Shown here piece after piece: positions 33,470 to 41,912 of a stretch of DNA of 64,000 bases. Location of the stretch: assembly GCA_023415775.1 (NCBI GenBank), contig JAEZJM010000035.1:62001-126000 (forward strand), in the 5' to 3' direction. The DNA is from Bacillota bacterium (GTDB lineage Bacteria > Bacillota > Negativicutes > Sporomusales > UBA7701). How positions within the stretch are numbered: the stretch's first letter is position 1; each line of letters begins with the position of its first letter. The notes under the pieces were generated by a model. That model was given only the letters and a program-made list of their open reading frames with translations. It made no database searches and was not told the origin of the DNA. A program made the position numbers and the translations under genes.

Positions 33470-33478
33470 TGCTATAAT
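33470..33478 (+). promoter_or_regulatory. Extended -10 promoter element of the racemase gene
   Basis: TATAAT at 33473-33478 with an upstream TG (TGCTATAAT) lies just after the preceding terminator and 41 bases before the gene start. Confidence 0.5.
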
Positions 33479-33519
33479 CAAAATATAGTATACTCAACCC
33501 CATACCGGAGGTGCTGGTG

Positions 33520-34212
33520 ATGAAAAAATTCGGACTGGTCGGCGGCATCGGCCCCGCGTCCACACTCGACTACTACAAAGGGATAATCGACGGCTACCGG
33601 GCCAGGACGAACGGCGCCGGCTACCCCCTCATCATTATCGACAGCCTCAACCTCGACGAAATGTATAACCTGGCGGCCACCAAAACCTGGCCCGCATTCA
33701 CCGACCGCCTGGCCGCCTCCATCGAAACCCTCGCCGCCGGCGGCGCCGAATTCGCGGCCATGGCGGCCAACACCGCCCACATCGTCTTCGACGCCCTCAG
33801 CGCCCGCTCGCCGCTGCCCCTCATCAGCCTTGTCGAGGAAACGTGCAAGCGCGCCCAGGCCGCGGGCTGCCGCCGCGTCGTCATCTTCGGCACCGCCTTC
33901 ACGATGGCCAGCGGCCTTTATACCGGCGCGTTCGCTCGCTACGGCATCGACGCCTTCGTCCCCACGGCCGAGGACCAGCAGGTCATCCACAACATCATCT
34001 TCCCCCACCTCCAGGAAGGCATCGTCCTGCCGGAAGAGAAAAACACCGTGCTCGCTATCGCCAAAAAGATGCTCGCCGCCGAAAACGCCGACGCTCTCAT
34101 CCTCGGCTGCACCGAACTGCCGCTCATCATCCGGGACGGCGACCTCGACACCCTCATCCTCGACACCACTCAGATCCACATCGACGCCATCGTCGACCGC
34201 CTGCTGGCATAA
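33520..34212 (+). CDS. Aspartate/glutamate racemase family protein lacking the first catalytic Cys
   Basis: The 230-residue protein has the Asp/Glu racemase fold, opening GLVGGIGPASTLDYY. These enzymes normally use two Cys for proton transfer. The second is present (Cys197, LILGCTELPL), but the first motif reads AANTAH, with Ala83 where CNTAH is usual. It may racemise poorly, act on another substrate or be one-sided (isomerase or lyase-like). ATG 33520 fits the CGGAGGTG site better than the GTG at 33511. It is monocistronic, just before the TPP riboswitch unit. Confidence 0.82.
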   Translation: MKKFGLVGGIGPASTLDYYKGIIDGYRARTNGAGYPLIIIDSLNLDEMYNLAATKTWPAFTDRLAASIETLAAGGAEFAAMAANTAHIVFDALSARSPLPLISLVEETCKRAQAAGCRRVVIFGTAFTMASGLYTGAFARYGIDAFVPTAEDQQVIHNIIFPHLQEGIVLPEEKNTVLAIAKKMLAAENADALILGCTELPLIIRDGDLDTLILDTTQIHIDAIVDRLLA

Positions 34213-34272
34213 TAAAATTCCCCATGCCGTAATCTTGCTGTAAAAAGTATGGAAAAATCGCCCGGATATGGT

Positions 34273-34278
34273 TATAAT
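34273..34278 (+). promoter_or_regulatory. -10 element of the thiM leader
   Basis: TATAAT lies about 65 bases before the TPP riboswitch aptamer; no convincing -35 is seen. Confidence 0.4.
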
Positions 34279-34344
34279 GAAACAGAAGGCGTAACGACAC
34301 CGCGGATCGTTCCGTCATCGACCGACGAGCCGCCAACTGGATAT

Positions 34345-34433
34345 CGGCTGGGGGAGCCGGAGGAGCCGGCTGAGAAATAGGCCCGATCGCCTATGACCCT
34401 TTAACCTGATCTGGGTAATGCCAGCGTAGGGAT
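34345..34433 (+). ncRNA. TPP riboswitch
   Basis: The conserved thiamine-pyrophosphate aptamer is plain: GGGGAGCC, GGCTGAGA, ACCCTTTAACCTGATCTGGG and TAATGCCAGCGTAGGGA. It controls thiM-thiW. The following stem-loop with a T run is the likely terminator of the expression platform, so TPP should cut transcription. Confidence 0.97.
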
Positions 34434-34457
34434 AGCTGCTCGAGTTTTCGATTACAG

Positions 34458-34486
34458 GGCGCATCCTTACACAGGAGGCGCCTTTT
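34458..34486 (+). terminator. Riboswitch-controlled terminator
   Basis: GGCGCATCCT pairs with AGGAGGCGCC (one mismatch), followed by TTTTCGTTT, 24 bases after the aptamer. Confidence 0.85.
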
Positions 34487-34536
34487 CGTTTACCGTCTAG
34501 CCGCTATTACAAGCCCGCTTTCGGGGAGGTAGATTA

Positions 34537-35343
34537 ATGGAACTTCTGCAGGAAATCGCCGCCACCCTTGACGCCGTCAAGGCGAAAAACCCCCTCGTCC
34601 ATCACCTGACCAACTACGTCACCGCCAACGACAGCGCCAACATCACCCTTGCCTTCGGCGCTTCCCCCGTCATGGCCGCCGACCCCGGCGAAGCCACCGA
34701 CATGGTCGCCAAAGCCGCCGCCCTCGTGCTCAACATCGGCACCCTCAGCGCCGCCGCCGTTGACACCATGATCGCCACCGGCATACGGGCCGGCGAACTC
34801 GGCGTCCCCGTCATCCTCGACCCGGTCGGCGCAGGCGCCACCCCGGCCCGCACCGACGCCGCCGGTCGCATCATCCGCGAAACTCGCCCCGCGGTCGTCA
34901 GGGGCAACGCCGCCGAAATCAAAACCGTCGCCGGCCTCAGCGCCGCCATCCGCGGCGTCGACTCCGCCGCCGACGAAAGCGACGGCGAAGCCGTCGCCGC
35001 CGGCCTCGCAAATAGACTGGGCTGCGTCATCGCCCTCACCGGCCGGATCGACATCATCGCCGGCGGCGGCCGTCTCTGCCGCATCGCCAATGGCCACCCC
35101 TGGCTGGCCCGCGTCACCGGCACCGGCTGCATGGCCACCTCGCTCATCGGCTGCTGCCTGGGGGCCGGCGCCGCCCCTTATGTAAGCGCCGCCACCGGCA
35201 TCGCCGTCATGGGCGTCGCCGGCGAACTCGCCCACCGCTCCCTCCGGCCGGAAGACGGCATCGGCGCCTTCCGCGTCAGGCTCGTCGACGCCATCTTCAA
35301 CCTGACGCCCGAACTCCTGCTCCGCAACGCCAGAATCGGCTGA
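34537..35343 (+). CDS. thiM: Hydroxyethylthiazole kinase
   Basis: ThiM phosphorylates 4-methyl-5-(2-hydroxyethyl)thiazole for thiamine salvage. The 268 residues show the family motifs PLVHHLTNYVTANDSAN (about 20-36), NIGTLS, ILDPVGAGATPAR, RGNAAEI and the phosphate-binding ARVTGTGCMATSLIG. ATG 34537 follows GGGGAGGTAG. It is the first gene after the TPP riboswitch and is followed by thiW after 18 bases. Confidence 0.96.
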   Translation: MELLQEIAATLDAVKAKNPLVHHLTNYVTANDSANITLAFGASPVMAADPGEATDMVAKAAALVLNIGTLSAAAVDTMIATGIRAGELGVPVILDPVGAGATPARTDAAGRIIRETRPAVVRGNAAEIKTVAGLSAAIRGVDSAADESDGEAVAAGLANRLGCVIALTGRIDIIAGGGRLCRIANGHPWLARVTGTGCMATSLIGCCLGAGAAPYVSAATGIAVMGVAGELAHRSLRPEDGIGAFRVRLVDAIFNLTPELLLRNARIG

Positions 35344-35361
35344 TACCAGGGAGGAATGACA

Positions 35362-35862
35362 ATGGACACCAAAAAACTCACCTTCACCGCCCTGTTCGTC
35401 GCCGTCGGGGTATTCACCGCCCAACTGATCTACATCCCCGTCGGCGTCGCCAAATGCTTCCCCGTCCAGCACGCCATCAACATCCTGCTGGCCGTCCTCC
35501 TCGGCGCCAGGTACTCCGTCAACGCCGCCTTCGCCACCTCGCTGCTGCGCAACATCCTCGGCACAGGCTCGCTGCTCGCCTTCCCCGGCAGCATGATCGG
35601 CGCCGCCCTCGCCGGCATCCTCTACCGGCGCACCAACAGCATAATTTGGGCGGCGGTCGGCGAACTCGTCGGCACCGGCCTCATCGGCGCCCTCGTCGCC
35701 TTCCCTGTCGCCAAATACCTCATCGGCTCCAAAGCCGGCGCCCTGTTCTTCGTCGTCCCCTTCGCCGTCAGCGCCGCCGGCGGCGCGGTCATCGCCTGCC
35801 TGCTCTACTACACGCCCGTGATCGGCGTTGTCCGCGAGTGGCTCGGCGCCCGTCCCCGCTAA
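35362..35862 (+). CDS. thiW: Energy-coupling-factor substrate protein for thiazole uptake
   Basis: ThiW is the membrane S component that imports the thiazole precursor with shared ECF ATPases. The 166 residues form about five helices, with YIPVGVAKCFPVQHAINILL and RNILGTGSLLAFPGSMIGA conserved in ThiW. ATG 35362 has better spacing to GGGAGG than the ATG at 35356. Together with ThiM it makes a thiazole salvage pair under TPP control. No ECF ATPase or other thi gene is in the window. Confidence 0.93.
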   Translation: MDTKKLTFTALFVAVGVFTAQLIYIPVGVAKCFPVQHAINILLAVLLGARYSVNAAFATSLLRNILGTGSLLAFPGSMIGAALAGILYRRTNSIIWAAVGELVGTGLIGALVAFPVAKYLIGSKAGALFFVVPFAVSAAGGAVIACLLYYTPVIGVVREWLGARPR

Positions 35863-35863
35863 C

Positions 35864-36045
35864 GCCAGACTGGCGATAAAGGCCCATCTGCGGCGTTGCT
35901 CCTCAGAGCGCTTGCTTGCGTACGACCGAGTACGCGGCGCGACGCGCTCGCACCCTTCAGGTATAAGCGATCACATCAACGCTGAAGCGTTGTGTGTCTG
36001 CTTATCCGGTGCGCCTTGCATCTGGACCTTTCTCACCAGTCTGAC
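35864..36045. repeat. Long palindromic repeat, copy A
   Basis: The ends are imperfect inverted repeats (GCCAGACTGGCGATAAAGGC against the complement of GGACCTTTCTCACCAGTCTG). Inside are CATCTG arms and a block shared with copy B (GTTGCTCCTCAGAGCGCTTG). An extra hairpin (ATAAGC to GCTTAT, about 35963-36006) sits in the middle. It begins one base after thiW ends. Confidence 0.8.
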
Positions 36046-36060
36046 TTTGTTTACAAGACC

Positions 36061-36096
36061 GCAAGGCTTCCGGGGAACCCGGAAGCCTTGCTTTCT
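36061..36096 (+). terminator. Terminator of the thiM-thiW unit
   Basis: GCAAGGCTTCCGGG and its complement form a 14-bp stem around GAA, followed by TTTCTTCTT. It lies 198 bases after thiW, beyond the repeat. Confidence 0.85.
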
Positions 36097-36163
36097 TCTT
36101 ATTCCCATGAGAACCGGGGCGAAGATAAGCCAATACTAATTAGCGACGGAAGGAGGGGAGAGG

Positions 36164-36199
36164 ATGCCGCCAATCGCAACAGCGCCAAATCATGGATGA
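36164..36199 (+). CDS. Possible 11-residue leader peptide overlapping the MATE gene start
   Basis: ATG 36164 has the only strong ribosome site in the region (AGGAGGGGAG, 36151-36160) and encodes MPPIATAPNHG. Its stop overlaps the MATE start (ATGGATGA). The MATE ATG itself has no nearby Shine-Dalgarno, so translation through the leader probably delivers ribosomes to it. Confidence 0.45.
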   Translation: MPPIATAPNHG

Positions 36200-37553
36200 C
36201 CGCAGCAGCCTCGGCCGCAAAGACATCGGCGCCCTCATCTGGGACTTCTCCGTGCCGGCCATCACCGGCATGCTCGTAAACGCCCTCTACAACATCGTCG
36301 ACAGCATCTTCGTCGGCCACGGCGTCGGCGCCATCGGCCTGGCGGCGGTCACCATCGCCTTCCCGGTCATGATCGTGCTCATGGCCTTCAGCATGCTCAT
36401 CGGCGTCGGCGCGACCACCCTCGTCTCCATCCGCATCGGCCAAAGGCGGCTTGCCGACGCCGAAAAAATCCTCGGCAACGCCTTCGTCCTCGGGCTGGCC
36501 ATCGCCGTCGGCATGTCGGCCGTCCTCCTCTTCGTCCTCGATCCCGTCCTCGCCGCCCTAGGGGCGGCGGACGACGTGCTGCCCTACGCCCGCGACTTCA
36601 CCGCCGTCATCCTCGCCGGCAGCGTCTTCATGTTCACCGGCTTCGGCCTCAACAACATCATCCGCGCCGAAGGCCACCCCCGCATCGCCATGGTGACCAT
36701 GCTCGTATCCGCCCTCCTCAACACCCTCCTCAATCCCCTGTTCATCTTCGTCCTCGGCCTCGGCATCAAAGGCTCGGCGCTTGCCACCGTCATCTCTCAG
36801 ACCGTATCCGCCGTCTGGGTCGTCGCCCACTTCCGCAGCCGGCGGAGCCTGCTCAGGCTGCGCGGCGCCAACATGATCCCCGACCGGCGGATCGCCGCGA
36901 AAATCGTCGTCATGGGCTCATCGGCCTTCTTCATGCAGATCGCCGCCAGCGTCGTCGCCGGCCTGTTCAACAACATCCTCGTCGTCCACGGCGGGCAAAC
37001 GGCCGTGGCCGCCATGGGCATCATCAACCGCGTATCCATGGTCGTCCTCATGCCCATCTTCGGCATCAGCCAGGGCACCCAGCCCGTCATCGGCTACAAC
37101 TACGGCGCGAAAAAATTCGGCCGGGTCAGAGAAGCGGTCATAAAAGGCAGCATCGCCGCCACCGCCGTCTCGGTCGTCGGCTTCATCCTCATCGAACTAT
37201 TCGACGTATACATCATCCGCATGTTCAGCGCCGAAGCCGACCTCATCGCCCTCGGCGCGACCGGCCTCAAAATATTCATGGCCATGCTGCCCCTCATCGG
37301 CTTTCAAGTAATGGGGGCGGGCTTCTTCCAGGCGATCGGCAAGCCCATGCACTCCCTGCTGCTCAGCATGTCCCGCCAGCTCCTCATCCTCATCCCGGTG
37401 CTCCTGATTCTGCCGCGCTTCATCGGTCTGCAGGGCGTATGGCTCGCCGGGCCGATCGCCGATTTCGGCGCCACGCTTGTCACCGCCGCCCTCGTCGTCG
37501 CCCAGATCAGGCGGCTGGCCGCAGCCGATGAAGATATTTTGCCGCGAAGCTAG
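36192..37553 (+). CDS. MATE-family multidrug/cation antiporter
   Basis: The 453-residue inner-membrane exporter has twelve probable helices in two similar halves. Visible motifs are IWDFSVPAITGMLVNALYNI at the start and VPAITG, with GHGVGAIGLAAVTIAFP and NRVSMVVLMPIFGISQGTQP further on. It probably exports cationic compounds using Na+ or H+. ATG 36192 overlaps the stop of a short leader ORF. It is monocistronic. Confidence 0.92.
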   Translation: MDDRSSLGRKDIGALIWDFSVPAITGMLVNALYNIVDSIFVGHGVGAIGLAAVTIAFPVMIVLMAFSMLIGVGATTLVSIRIGQRRLADAEKILGNAFVLGLAIAVGMSAVLLFVLDPVLAALGAADDVLPYARDFTAVILAGSVFMFTGFGLNNIIRAEGHPRIAMVTMLVSALLNTLLNPLFIFVLGLGIKGSALATVISQTVSAVWVVAHFRSRRSLLRLRGANMIPDRRIAAKIVVMGSSAFFMQIAASVVAGLFNNILVVHGGQTAVAAMGIINRVSMVVLMPIFGISQGTQPVIGYNYGAKKFGRVREAVIKGSIAATAVSVVGFILIELFDVYIIRMFSAEADLIALGATGLKIFMAMLPLIGFQVMGAGFFQAIGKPMHSLLLSMSRQLLILIPVLLILPRFIGLQGVWLAGPIADFGATLVTAALVVAQIRRLAAADEDILPRS

Positions 37554-37605
37554 CATCATTTTTTCGCCGGCCGCTCATAATAACCCCATAGTAAAGAGGT
37601 GAAAA

Positions 37606-37800
37606 ATGCAAGAAAAGTGGAACGAGGTAAAGACCCAGACCCTCCGCCCCGAAGAAGTCGAGGCCCTGCTTGCCAGGGAATTCGGCGAAAAGGTCAACCC
37701 GGTCAACCGGGAGGAGCTGGCCAAAAAGCATCGCAGCCAACAGCTGCATAACGAAAAAGTGTCGGCCGCCGCCGAACAAACGAAAAAGATCCAGCAATAG
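37606..37800 (+). CDS. Small hydrophilic protein, 64 residues
   Basis: The product is highly charged and probably helical (about 15-62, rich in Glu, Lys and Gln), without Cys, signal or membrane segment. ATG 37606 follows AAAGAGGTG at good spacing, and the codon pattern fits a real gene. The terminator stem includes the last codons. I do not recognise the family. Confidence 0.6.
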   Translation: MQEKWNEVKTQTLRPEEVEALLAREFGEKVNPVNREELAKKHRSQQLHNEKVSAAAEQTKKIQQ

Positions 37801-37813
37801 CTGGATCTTTTTC
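37782..37813. terminator. Bidirectional terminator
   Basis: GAAAAAGATCCAG and its complement form a 13-bp stem around CAATAG, which contains the stop of the 64-residue ORF. A and T runs on the two sides also serve the convergent gene. Confidence 0.88.
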
Positions 37814-37847
37814 GCTCAGGCCCGCCTGCTCGTGAACGGCGGCAGCT

Positions 37848-38426
37848 TTACATCCGCAGCGGAAAATATTCCGCGAACACCATGCTGTCGACATCGGCGG
37901 ACAGCTTCGCCAAATGACCGCTCAGCCAGGCCCAGTTCGAAGTATACGAAAAGACGGAATCGCACACATACGCATCCTTATCGAGGTCGAAAACGCGGAC
38001 CTGGACATGGGACGTCGTCGTCGCCAGCGGCAGCATCGAATCCCTTGTCAGCCGCAGCGGCAAAACGGTATAAAACACGGCGTAGTCGACCCGGTCGGCC
38101 GTAAGGCGCGGCAGCAGGTCGAAGCGGTCGAGGCTGGACAGGTCGGTGAACCGGGAAATTGCGAACTCGCGCTCGTAGGCGTCCCCGGACACGAACGAAT
38201 ACGCGGGAGAGTACTTCTTTGCGAACCTGTCGACCGTCTCCCGCCTGATCGCGCCCTTCTCCGGTCCGCCCGCCGTCAGGGCGTCGACATAGAAAAAAAC
38301 GATCGTCGGGCGTCCGGCCATGCCGGCGGCGGCGGCGCCGGGTGACGTCAGCAGCGCCAGGGAGAGCAGCAGAAGCGCGATTATCGCTTGCGGAACGGAA
38401 GCACTGCGGCGCACAAATATTTTCAT
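37848..38426 (-). CDS. Secreted protein of unknown function
   Basis: The 192-residue product starts with a signal peptide (MKIFVRRSASVPQAIIALLL onward, cleavage near AAAAG at about 35). The mature part is an alpha/beta domain with DRVDYAVFYTVLPLRL. The start is uncertain: an ATG 30 bases upstream (38456) is in frame, but its AAAAGG is very close. A family is not recognised. The gene is convergent with the small helical protein. Confidence 0.6.
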   Translation of the reverse strand: MKIFVRRSASVPQAIIALLLLSLALLTSPGAAAAGMAGRPTIVFFYVDALTAGGPEKGAIRRETVDRFAKKYSPAYSFVSGDAYEREFAISRFTDLSSLDRFDLLPRLTADRVDYAVFYTVLPLRLTRDSMLPLATTTSHVQVRVFDLDKDAYVCDSVFSYTSNWAWLSGHLAKLSADVDSMVFAEYFPLRM

Positions 38427-38635
38427 AACATAATAATTTGACACAAATCGACACATAACCTTTTAAAATGCCAAATTTCTTTTTCGTACGACAAAAAGCG
38501 CGGACTCTAAGGGCCTGCGGTCCCTGCCGCGGAAAAGAGGGCGGCCGCAGCCGCCTGCGGCGTGAAAGGAAAATTACATAACCTGTCGAAGTGGAAAAAC
38601 AAGGATTACTGAGGCATCATTTGGTGGGGGAGTCA

Positions 38636-41227
38636 ATGGACAGCGAGCCCGATAATACGCTCAACCCCGGCGAAGCGAAACGCCTGCAAAACCTGTCAGC
38701 GAACCGGCTGCAAAGCGAATACTTCGAAGCACTGCACCGCATGGCCGCCGGCCTTATGCGCCGCCGCGACCTCGACTCGCTGCTCGAGGAGATAACCGTG
38801 CGCGCCGCCGGGCTCCTCCGCACCCCGAACGCCTTCCTCTACATCCTCACCGACGACGGCGAAGCGATGGAAATGCGGGTCGGCGTCGGTTTCCACCGCT
38901 CGCAGCTAGGCGCACGCCGCCGCCCCGGCGAAGGGTTCGTCGGCAAAGTCTGGCAGGAGGGCGCCTTCGCCGCCGAGCAAAGGATTTGGCAGGACGGGCC
39001 CGACGGCGAGGGCATGGTGCGCGGCGGCCGGTGCGTCGCCGGGACCATCCTCGGCCTGCCCATCAGGAACGACCGGCAAGTAATCGGCGTCCTGGGGTTC
39101 AACATCATGGCGGAAGGCTATCTCCCCGCAGAGGAAGAAAAGGCTTTGCTCCAGCGCCTCGCGGAACTGTCCTTCATCGCCGTCAACAACATGCGGCTGT
39201 ACGCCAAGCTCCAGACCGAACTCGCCGAGCGCGCCCGCGTCGAAGAACTGCTCCGCCGGCAGAACCGTCAACTCGAACTGCTCCACCTGCTATCCGTCCG
39301 CCTTATGACCCGTTTCGAAGTCAAAGAGCTGCTCGCCAACATCCTCGACGGCGCCTCAGAACTTGTCGATACCCGGCACGGCTATGTTTCCCTCGCCGCG
39401 GCCGACGCCAGTCGCCTTGAGGTCAAAGTCGCCCGTGGCTTCTACCGCGAACTCATCGGCAAGCAGCTGAAACCGGGCGAAGAAATATCGGGGCGGATAT
39501 GGCAAAACGGCCAGATCTTCGTCACCGACGATTACAGCCATGAGCCGGGCCGCAATCCCGACCCCAACCGCGACGCCGTGCGGGCCTGGATCGGCATACC
39601 GCTGACAAGCGGGCGGGAAGTCCTCGGCATCTTTTGCCTCGCCCGCATCGACTCGGAGCGGACCTTCAGCGGCGAAGAGATCGCCCTCCTCAAACAGTTC
39701 GCCGAGCTTGCGGCCCTCGTCCTCAGCAACGCCAGGCTCTACGAGACCCTGGAAAGCGAGCTTGCCGAGCGGACCCGCGCCGAGGCGGCGCTGCGCGCAA
39801 GCGAGACTTCATACCGCACGCTGGCGGAAAACCTGCCAGGCGTCGTCTACCGCGTCTTCCTCCGCGAAGCCGGCCGGGTCCGCTTTTTCAACACCATGCT
39901 TCAAACCGTCACCGGCTACGCCCCGGAAGAGCTGCCGGCCGGCGGGCTGTGCCCGCTGGGGGAAATAGTGGTTACAGCCGACAGGGCCAGAGTCGCGGCG
40001 GCCTGCAGAGATGCCATCGCCGACGTCCGCTCTTTCGAGATCGAATACGGCATCACCCACAAAGACGGCGGCGTCCGCACAGTCGTCGAGCGGGCCAGGA
40101 CCGTGAGCGGCGCCGACGGCCGCCCCCTGTACATCGAAGGCGTCATCATGGACATCACCGCCCAGAAAGGCGCGCAGGACAAGCTGCTCTACATCAGCAC
40201 CCGCGACGGCCTGACCTCTCTTTACAACCGCGCCTACTTCGAAGCCGCGCTCGACCGGCACGAGCAAGAGGGCGGCGGGCCTGTGGGCATAATCATCTGC
40301 GACATCAACGGCCTGAAACTCATCAACGACGCCATGGGACACCATGTCGGCGACACAATGCTCATAGCCGCGGCGAAAATAATAAAACAAGCCTTCCGCC
40401 GCGAAGACATCGTCGCCCGGATCGGCGGCGACGAATACGTCGTCCTCATGCCGGGCGCCACCGGCCGCGCAGTCGAAGCCGCCTGCCGCAGAGTACAAAG
40501 CGGCATCGCCGCCTACAACCGAACCCAGCCGGGCGTGCACCTCAGCCTGTCCGTCGGCCACGCCATCGGCCGGCGCGGCGAAAGCATCCGCGCCCTTCTC
40601 CGCGAAGCGGACAACAACATGTACCGCGAAAAGCTCAACCACTCGCACGGCGCCCGCAGCGCCATAATCCAGACCGCCATGAAACTCCTGGCAGAGAGAG
40701 AGTTTCTCAGCGAAAAACACGTCGAAAGGGTTGACCGGCTGGTTTCCCAGCTGGCCCGCGGCCTGGGGCTGCCCGAGCTCGCCCTAACAGGGCTGCAACT
40801 GCTGGCCAAATTCCACGACATCGGCAAAGTCGGCATCCCCGACAACATCCTCCGCAAGCCCGGGCCCCTCACCGCCGAAGAACAGGCGGAAATGCGGCGC
40901 CACTGCGAAATCGGCTACCGCATCGCCCAATCGTCGGGCGAACTCCTCCCCATCGCCGAATGGATCCTCAAACACCACGAATGGTGGAACGGCCATGGTT
41001 ACCCCGTAGGCCTCAGCGGCGAGGCGATACCCCGCGAATGCCGCATCCTGGCCGTCGTCGAAGCCTACGACGCCATGACCAGCGACCGCCCCTACCGCAA
41101 AGCCATGACCCACGAAGCGGCCGTGGCGGAAATCAAACGCTGCGCCGGCGTCCAGTTCGACCCCGCGATCGTCCGCAAATTTCTCAGACAGCTCGGCAGC
41201 CGCGGGGCGGCCGACCGACCGCACTAA
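38636..41227 (+). CDS. GAF-GAF-PAS-GGDEF-HD-GYP signalling protein
   Basis: The 863-residue cytoplasmic protein joins two GAF domains (about 30-180 and 200-365), a PAS domain (about 385-510), a GGDEF domain and a C-terminal HD-GYP phosphodiesterase. The cyclase motif reads RIGGDEYVVL, a Phe-to-Tyr change. The phosphodiesterase motifs HDIGK, LKHHEWWNGHGYPVGL and EAYDAM are intact apart from Asn for the usual Asp before GxGYP. It could both make and break c-di-GMP in response to small ligands. ATG 38636 follows GGGGGAG; an in-frame GTG at 38591 is weaker. The next gene, a secreted protein, starts 22 bases downstream. Confidence 0.88.
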   Translation: MDSEPDNTLNPGEAKRLQNLSANRLQSEYFEALHRMAAGLMRRRDLDSLLEEITVRAAGLLRTPNAFLYILTDDGEAMEMRVGVGFHRSQLGARRRPGEGFVGKVWQEGAFAAEQRIWQDGPDGEGMVRGGRCVAGTILGLPIRNDRQVIGVLGFNIMAEGYLPAEEEKALLQRLAELSFIAVNNMRLYAKLQTELAERARVEELLRRQNRQLELLHLLSVRLMTRFEVKELLANILDGASELVDTRHGYVSLAAADASRLEVKVARGFYRELIGKQLKPGEEISGRIWQNGQIFVTDDYSHEPGRNPDPNRDAVRAWIGIPLTSGREVLGIFCLARIDSERTFSGEEIALLKQFAELAALVLSNARLYETLESELAERTRAEAALRASETSYRTLAENLPGVVYRVFLREAGRVRFFNTMLQTVTGYAPEELPAGGLCPLGEIVVTADRARVAAACRDAIADVRSFEIEYGITHKDGGVRTVVERARTVSGADGRPLYIEGVIMDITAQKGAQDKLLYISTRDGLTSLYNRAYFEAALDRHEQEGGGPVGIIICDINGLKLINDAMGHHVGDTMLIAAAKIIKQAFRREDIVARIGGDEYVVLMPGATGRAVEAACRRVQSGIAAYNRTQPGVHLSLSVGHAIGRRGESIRALLREADNNMYREKLNHSHGARSAIIQTAMKLLAEREFLSEKHVERVDRLVSQLARGLGLPELALTGLQLLAKFHDIGKVGIPDNILRKPGPLTAEEQAEMRRHCEIGYRIAQSSGELLPIAEWILKHHEWWNGHGYPVGLSGEAIPRECRILAVVEAYDAMTSDRPYRKAMTHEAAVAEIKRCAGVQFDPAIVRKFLRQLGSRGAADRPH

Positions 41228-41249
41228 AAAACAACCTGGCGGTGATAAC

Positions 41250-41837
41250 ATGAAAAAAAGCCTTGCCCTCGCCCTCATCCTCGCGTTCGCGCTCCTGACG
41301 CTGCCGGGGGCCCCCGCCTGCGCCGCCGCCGAGGCGCGCCGGATAGCCATCCTGCCTGTCGCCGCCACCGTGGAAAACCGCGAACTCCCCGCGGTGGAGT
41401 CCAAAGTCGCCGCTACGCTGGCCGCGCGGTTCCGCACGCCGCTGCCGTCATTCGTCAAAGTATACGAAATCATCCCCGCCGCCGAAATAAAGGCCGCCTC
41501 GCCGCCGGACGGCATCCTCGACCCGCGGCGGCCAGACCTGCCCCGACTGCGGCAGCTGGCGCTCAAGCTCGACGCCGACCTTATCCTCGGCGTGATCGTC
41601 ACCGACCTCGGCGAATATACCGTCAACAACCCCTGGAGCGGCCTGCAGCTCAAAACCGACCTCGCAATGCGCCTCGTCGGCTACCGGGCGGACCGCGACA
41701 GTCTCATCGACATCAAAGACCGGGAAGACTACTTCGATGACTGGTCAGCCCGCGGGGAGGCCGTAAACCTCGCCGGAGCGCTCACCGAGCGGCTGCTCAC
41801 GAAAGCCGCCGGCGGGCGGGAATTCTGGCCGCGCTGA
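41250..41837 (+). CDS. Secreted protein of unknown function
   Basis: The 195-residue product has a signal peptide (1-26, ending ACAAA). The mature domain starts RRIAILPVAATVENRELPA and contains KLDADLILGVIVTDLGEYTV, an alpha/beta layout like TolB-N or LpoB-type periplasmic proteins. That is a fold guess only. ATG 41250 follows GGCGGTGAT. It is 22 bases after the GGDEF/HD-GYP gene, so it is probably in the same transcript. Confidence 0.68.
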   Translation: MKKSLALALILAFALLTLPGAPACAAAEARRIAILPVAATVENRELPAVESKVAATLAARFRTPLPSFVKVYEIIPAAEIKAASPPDGILDPRRPDLPRLRQLALKLDADLILGVIVTDLGEYTVNNPWSGLQLKTDLAMRLVGYRADRDSLIDIKDREDYFDDWSARGEAVNLAGALTERLLTKAAGGREFWPR

Positions 41838-41854
41838 TCCGCTCTGGGAAACAA

Positions 41855-41886
41855 AAAAGGTCTGCAGCGTTTGCTGAAGACCTTTT
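41855..41886. terminator. Bidirectional terminator
   Basis: AAAAGGTCT pairs with AGACCTTTT, with an inner CAGC/GCTG stem. It separates the convergent secreted-protein genes. Confidence 0.85.
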
Positions 41887-41912
41887 ATCTTGTTCGGCAG
41901 GGGAGAGGGGGC

